From positions 54,049,501-54,113,500 of the forward strand of contig NC_092339.1 in the NCBI RefSeq assembly GCF_046630445.1: a DNA stretch of 64,000 nt, read 5' to 3'. Shown piece by piece: positions 59,576 to 64,000 of the stretch (position 1 is the stretch's first letter; each line of letters begins with the position of its first letter). Made by a program: the position numbers and the translations under genes. This DNA is from Rutidosis leptorrhynchoides. Its lineage: Eukaryota > Streptophyta > Magnoliopsida > Asterales > Asteraceae. The notes under the pieces were generated by a model, which made no database searches, was not told the DNA's origin, and worked only from the letters and a program-made list of their open reading frames with translations.

Positions 59576-61990
59576 CCATCCCTTCATTTCAGTCATTTCT
59601 GATTTAAGACCCTTAACTAATTATATAACTCGTCTGCTATTCTTTCCTTCTCCTTCTCAATTTAGAATTACCAGAATGACATCCATCATCATCATCATAC
59701 GGTTATCTATCATCATTATCATCATCGTGATATCCTTTACATGAAATCACGATATCATCATCACATTCAACATCAACCCATACTACCACTTCATCGTTAT
59801 CATGTATCATTTATCATGTAGTCATAATTCCACCCTCACTATCCCCTAATCATCACGGTTTTCATCTTCACTATTATATCACGACATCTTCATTTCATCA
59901 TAATCATCATTCGTCTTCATGAATCATCACCATCATTGCTCGATTTATCATAAGAAGATCGAAGAAAGAAAGAAAAAAAATGTATAAAGAAGTAGCTCAC
60001 ATGTCAAACACCAGCAACTTATTTTCTTTTGTCGGCCATCAAGGCTCCTTTTTGTCATCATGCATAAGTAAAAAAAAACGAATTTGCTGTATGAATGAGG
60101 ATAGGTATTTTGTTGGTTCATAAAAAGAAATTGCAAAGAAAAGGTGGCAAGATTTAGTGGATACCCATATGAGTGGGTCTCGAGTGAAGTACAAACTAAA
60201 ACAAAAAAAAAAAAAAATCCACGATCCAAAAGAAGAAAAAGCTGATGGAAAGTTGTTGTCTTCACATTATTAAACACGGGGTATATCCAAATATATATCA
60301 AGTGGGAGTTGTTTTGGCACTTGTGATTAAAAAGAAAAAGCAGCAGCACTTTTATTTGTACGTCCATGTTACACGGCTCAAACAACTCCAAGGTTTTTGA
60401 TGGATTAAAATAATCCGAAGTATTGAAAGTGGGTTTGTTGAGTTTTAATTTTGTTGGCCATAAGAAAAAAAGAAGAACACTAATCGGTTATAACCCTTAA
60501 TAATATCATCACTATTCTTGCTGTCCACCATCACAAATCTTAATTATCCTCATCTTCCTTATACTCATGATTTTATGTATCATGCTGCAGGTAATGGGTT
60601 TCGTTGTTGATTGATTTATTAAAACAGAAACAATTAAAAAAAGAAGGGAGATGTCGTGTCTTAATGAAATAGAAAATAGAGTGATAGATGCAGTGGTGGT
60701 CACGATGATTTAATCAAGAAGATAAGGAGAGTAGTTTTGATTTTCTACATTAACATGTGGTGATCACAGTGATGTTTTCCAGTTGTGAATAGCAGCAACA
60801 TAGATGGCGGTTTTTGTTTTACACAGAAAACGGATAAACAGAAAGGTTGCAGTGCTTGGTGATCTATGGTGATGGTTGTTTGATAGTGGTGGACTGTGAT
60901 TTCCTTGTGAATGTAACCGAAGCAAGGACGATTAGTAGCTGGAGCAATAAACTAAATAGAATCCTATAGCGGTCGTAGTATGCAGTTGTAGTGGGTTAAG
61001 TGATGATGGTGTGTGATTGCAGCGATTTAAAAAAAAAATAATGAAGTGAGAGAGAAGATGAGAGAGAGTGGATGATTAAAGAAGGCGAAGATGGTGGTGA
61101 TGGTTATTTCATGATCTTGGGTGTTACTGATAATACAGAATAATTCAATTGGTTTATAGTTCCATTGATTGTCACTTATTTTCAAATCAGACAAAAAGAA
61201 AATAAATATAAAAAAATAAAAGGATCACGATGATCATAGAATTTGGCAACATCTGATATGGAATTGTTCTAATACGGAGACAAAAGTACCAATCTATAAT
61301 AGTTGGATTAAGATGCATAACTAATCTGATTTGGAAATCGTACGTATGAATCTTTTTAACAATTATAATTAATTAGAATTTTAATAATATTAGATATAGA
61401 ATTAATAATAATATGAATATTACTAAAAATGATATTAATAATATTATTAATGATAAATATATTAAATTGTATTATTTTCTAAAAACAATAATAATAATGG
61501 TCATAATAATAATTTATTTTAATAATTCTTAGTGGTATTTGTAATTAATAATACTAATATTGATTATAATAACAAATATTTTAATTTCACTTATTAATTG
61601 TAATAATAATGATATAATTATTATTAGTGATTCTACTAATTATAATAATATTGATATTGTTGTGATAATAATAATAACAATATAACAATTTATACATTTA
61701 AATTTTGTTTCTATCAATATAATATATTAATAATACAAATAATAATATTAATATCACTGTTAATAATAATAATAATGAGAGTAATAATAATATTGATAAA
61801 CTTGTAGTAATACTTAATATTTTAATTTTACACACTGATGTTCGTGAATCGTCGGAAGTAGTCAGTGGTCAAAAGTATATATATGAACAAAGTTCAAAGT
61901 TTTAAGATTCAACGTTACAAACTTTGCTTATTGTGTCGAAACATATAAAGATTAAGTTTAAATTTAGTCAGAAATTTTCGGGTCGTCACA

Positions 61991-62026
61991 GTACCTACCC
62001 GTTAAAGAAATTTCGTCCCGAAATTT
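61991..62026 (-). other. L3 polypurine tract and terminal hairpin
   Basis: The same layout as L1 and L2: a perfect AAATTTCG/CGAAATTT stem (62008-62026), then TTTAACGGGTAGGTAC, then the LTR. Confidence 0.75.
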
Positions 62027-62507
62027 GAGTAAGGTGGTTATGGTTAACAATAAAAATGTTTTCATGACGAATATGAGTCGATAAATAGAGTTTTATCATC
62101 ACCGAGTATTAAGGATAATTTAATTAGATTATTCGAAGAGTACGAATGAAGCTATCAAAATAAAAAATTGAAATAGAGATTTAACTTTTGACGTTGCCAG
62201 GGTTGAATTTAGAAAAGGAGATGCATCTTAACCTTTGATGTTGTCTTGGTTGAATTTAGAAAATAAGGTTCGTCTTAACTTTTGACGTCGTCTTGTTTGA
62301 AATCCGGAATTTAAAGGATTTAAAGAAAATCTTCGAAATCTAAAAGATTTGATCCGTTGGTGAAGAAGGAAATTAAGATTTCTTCAATTAAATACGATGA
62401 TCTGCCTCGATTGCTCTGTCGAATATTTCCATTATAAATTCACTTTCTTCGTTCCATTAATTTTCACCACTTCTATACTCAATTCCCAAATTCAAAAGAT
62501 TGTGAAA

Positions 62508-62681
62508 ATGCTTAATCCAGTTCTGATCCTTGTCCTCATCCTTTCTATCGCAACAATCATTCTCCTTTTTCAACTTCCACCAGAGGAATATGCTTTCTTC
62601 TACTTCGCCCTTGGTGTTATAGTGTTTTTAATTTTTTCGTGTCTTTATGTTACGATAAACATTGATATACACGGTTTGTAA
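62508..62681 (+). CDS. Conserved small two-helix membrane protein ORF, L3 copy (57 aa)
   Basis: The frame is intact from ATG to TAA, antisense to L3. It starts MLNPVLILVLIL, has a hydrophobic helix to about residue 22, the turn QLPPEEY, a second helix FFYFALGVIVFLIF, and ends YVTINIDIHGL. An upstream extension to 62397 has no counterpart in other copies, so the start at 62508 is preferred. A membrane location is inferred from composition only. Confidence 0.5.
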   Translation: MLNPVLILVLILSIATIILLFQLPPEEYAFFYFALGVIVFLIFSCLYVTINIDIHGL

Positions 62682-63589
62682 TTTCCGTGTTTGTAACCGG
62701 CTTTATATTTTCCTTTATTTTTCGGAGCTCTATGCTCTTGTTTTCTCTTCCCGACTCCAAGTCAAGCGAATAATGGTCCAGAATTCGTAGATATAGTATT
62801 TCGAATGATTATAATGTCCTAAGCAGGGTGGAACATGATAACACGATTTGATTTTCAAATTTATCAAAATTACAGAAAATAGAACTATCAAGAATACATT
62901 TTCTTGATATGTTCAGATGTTAAGTAGAATGAAAGAATTATGTAACATGGCACATGATGACGTTATGTTCTGCGAATCATCACGTCCCATTAGAAACTCA
63001 GCATGACTTACTGTAATATAATCACTTTGGCCAAGCGTCATTATATTATACTAACCCATGCTTCAATTCCCAACACTTCTCCACAATTCATTCATAATTT
63101 ATACTTAGATTTTACAAAAGTTTTCAATATAATGGAATACAGAAAACACGAAGAGGTAGATAATTTCGGACAAGAATATTTATGAAAATATCCTCAGAAA
63201 TATCGAAGATATTTATGATGATATTTTGGAATTTCTAAGTCCGAAGGTTAATGAAAAAAAAATTTCCGCAAGATTTTAACATGAGTACGGAGAAAGATAT
63301 TCGTTGAAGGTTTCCTCAGATCCAGAATTACCTGGATTCTTTGAATATATGGTATGGTCCTTGTATTTGGCCTTGGTCTCCTTCATGGTTTACTCAATCT
63401 GTTCTTCACTACCAATTTTTCTATCGAGCGTTCCTAACACTCCATTCTTTATCATCAAACTTTTGGCCGTTTAGACCATCTACAATTTTGCTGTTTCCTC
63501 TGCATTTAATGCTATCATATCTGAATCATCGATTATCAATCCGAGGTGTTTTCAAGAGAATTGTGTTTTTAGATGATTAAACGCTGATG

Positions 63590-63790
63590 GTAATAAGGTG
63601 GAATATAAAAGGTTCTCTGGTAACAATAAATGAGCACGCATATATATCAAGGTTATAATAAGGTTGTTTTAAATGAAAAGTCAAAATTAACTTGCTGGAG
63701 CTGTGACAAATTTTGCTACTTTGAAAGGAATTACAAAGTTATTTTGGGTAATAATAACACTAAAGGAATTAGCACAGCTACGTGTTAAAT
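63590..63790 (-). pseudogene. L3 remnant of the hydrophobic sense ORF
   Basis: The minus strand encodes NNFVIPFKVAKFVTAPAS and then a stop, matching the start of the L0, L1 and L2 ORFs. The downstream ACCAGAGAACCTTTTATATTC is still similar at base level. Confidence 0.35.
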
Positions 63791-64000
63791 GTTCATTCAG
63801 TGTCCGAGAGTTTTTTTTCCAGGTGCATAACTATATGCATAAATCTTTCCTTTCGTAGATGAAGTGTGGTTGGTTCGTCCTCTCAATTGAGGTGTTTTCA
63901 AGAATCATGAAAGATTTAAATGCAGATTGTAATCGTCAAGATACAAATGAAGTTTTAAGATTAAATCAAGTGGCAAACTTGAAGAATTGTTTAGTTTCAT

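Larger units (their letters stand above)
57727..61990 (-). mobile_element. L3 3' LTR
   Basis: A 4.26-kb LTR ending GGGTCGTCACA. It holds the core hairpin CAACC-AAAA-GGTTG (58075-58088), an AAT run (59351-59473), a tRNA-like segment (59525-59575) and long AT-rich noncoding DNA. Small ORFs at 59948-60703 show no recognisable domain and are left out. Confidence 0.8.
57727..64000 (-). mobile_element. L3: non-autonomous LTR retrotransposon, right part outside the window
   Basis: A reverse-oriented copy inserted in CH2 integrase (predicted left TSD GAGCT, 57722-57726). The 3' LTR is 57727-61990 and the interior starts at 61991. The interior follows L2 to the window end and has no gag-pol in the part seen. 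The left terminus reads TGTAGAGACCC, unlike TGAAATG of L2, so it is another subfamily. Confidence 0.85.

Noticed and set aside
59948..60391. 147-codon ORF on the minus strand in the L3 LTR
   Set aside because: It is rich in Phe/Leu from A- and T-runs, has no counterpart in L2, and shows no recognisable domain.

Overview
This window looks like gene-poor, repeat-saturated nuclear DNA of a flowering plant. The evidence is the AT-rich composition, plant Ty3/gypsy lineages (Tekay-like chromoviruses and an Athila element), tRNA-Met-type primer sites reading TGGTATCAGAGC, Stowaway-like and SINE-like fragments, and degenerate CCCTAAA tracts. The LTR starts and the TTAACGGGTAGGTA tract before them recall daisy-family (Asteraceae) elements, but that placement is inference. 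No bacterial gene, rRNA gene or complete host gene was found.

Most of the 64 kb is a nest of LTR retrotransposons, and several target-site duplications (TSDs) can be read directly. Labels used below: L0-L4 are copies of a non-autonomous, LARD-like family with no gag-pol; CH0-CH2 are chromoviruses; AT1 is the Athila element; SL is a solo LTR. Layout: 1-1990, reverse-oriented L0 interior; 1991-4157, decayed CH0 pol; 4158-5530 and 15535-16440, CH0 LTR, split by L1 (5531-15529, TSD AGTCG); 16441-16568, telomere-like tract; 16569-47456, L2 in reverse (TSD CCTAA), whose left LTR holds CH1 (17283-26198, TSD AATTA) and whose right LTR holds AT1 (34218-45119, TSD ATCAT); 47457-47545, second telomere-like piece; 47546-49899, SL (TSD CATAA); 49900-49985, third telomere-like piece; 49986-53912, a small host island with gene fragments, a Helitron-like 3' end, SINE-like pieces and a hairpin; 53913-55333, L4 LTR; 55334-57726, CH2 in reverse; 57727-64000, L3 in reverse, running off the window.

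CH1 is the only element close to coding-competent: gag, protease, RT, RNase H, integrase and chromodomain are open except for one frameshift. AT1 has lost protease, RT and RNase H, leaving gag fused to integrase, but still shows a spliced extra ORF. The L elements have primer site, polypurine tract and LTRs but no enzymes, so they would have to be mobilised by a relative; they share a 3' terminal hairpin with CH0.

The most unusual signals are: (1) a 57-codon two-membrane-helix ORF, antisense to the L elements, at full length without indels in four copies and open in three; (2) arrays of hairpins in chromovirus LTRs with a constant loop and stems that change from unit to unit while staying paired; (3) 15-17-nt odd palindromes with a single G or C centre in LTRs of unrelated lineages; (4) a second copy of the polypurine-tract sequence inside the L elements; (5) a telomere-like tract used repeatedly as an insertion target.
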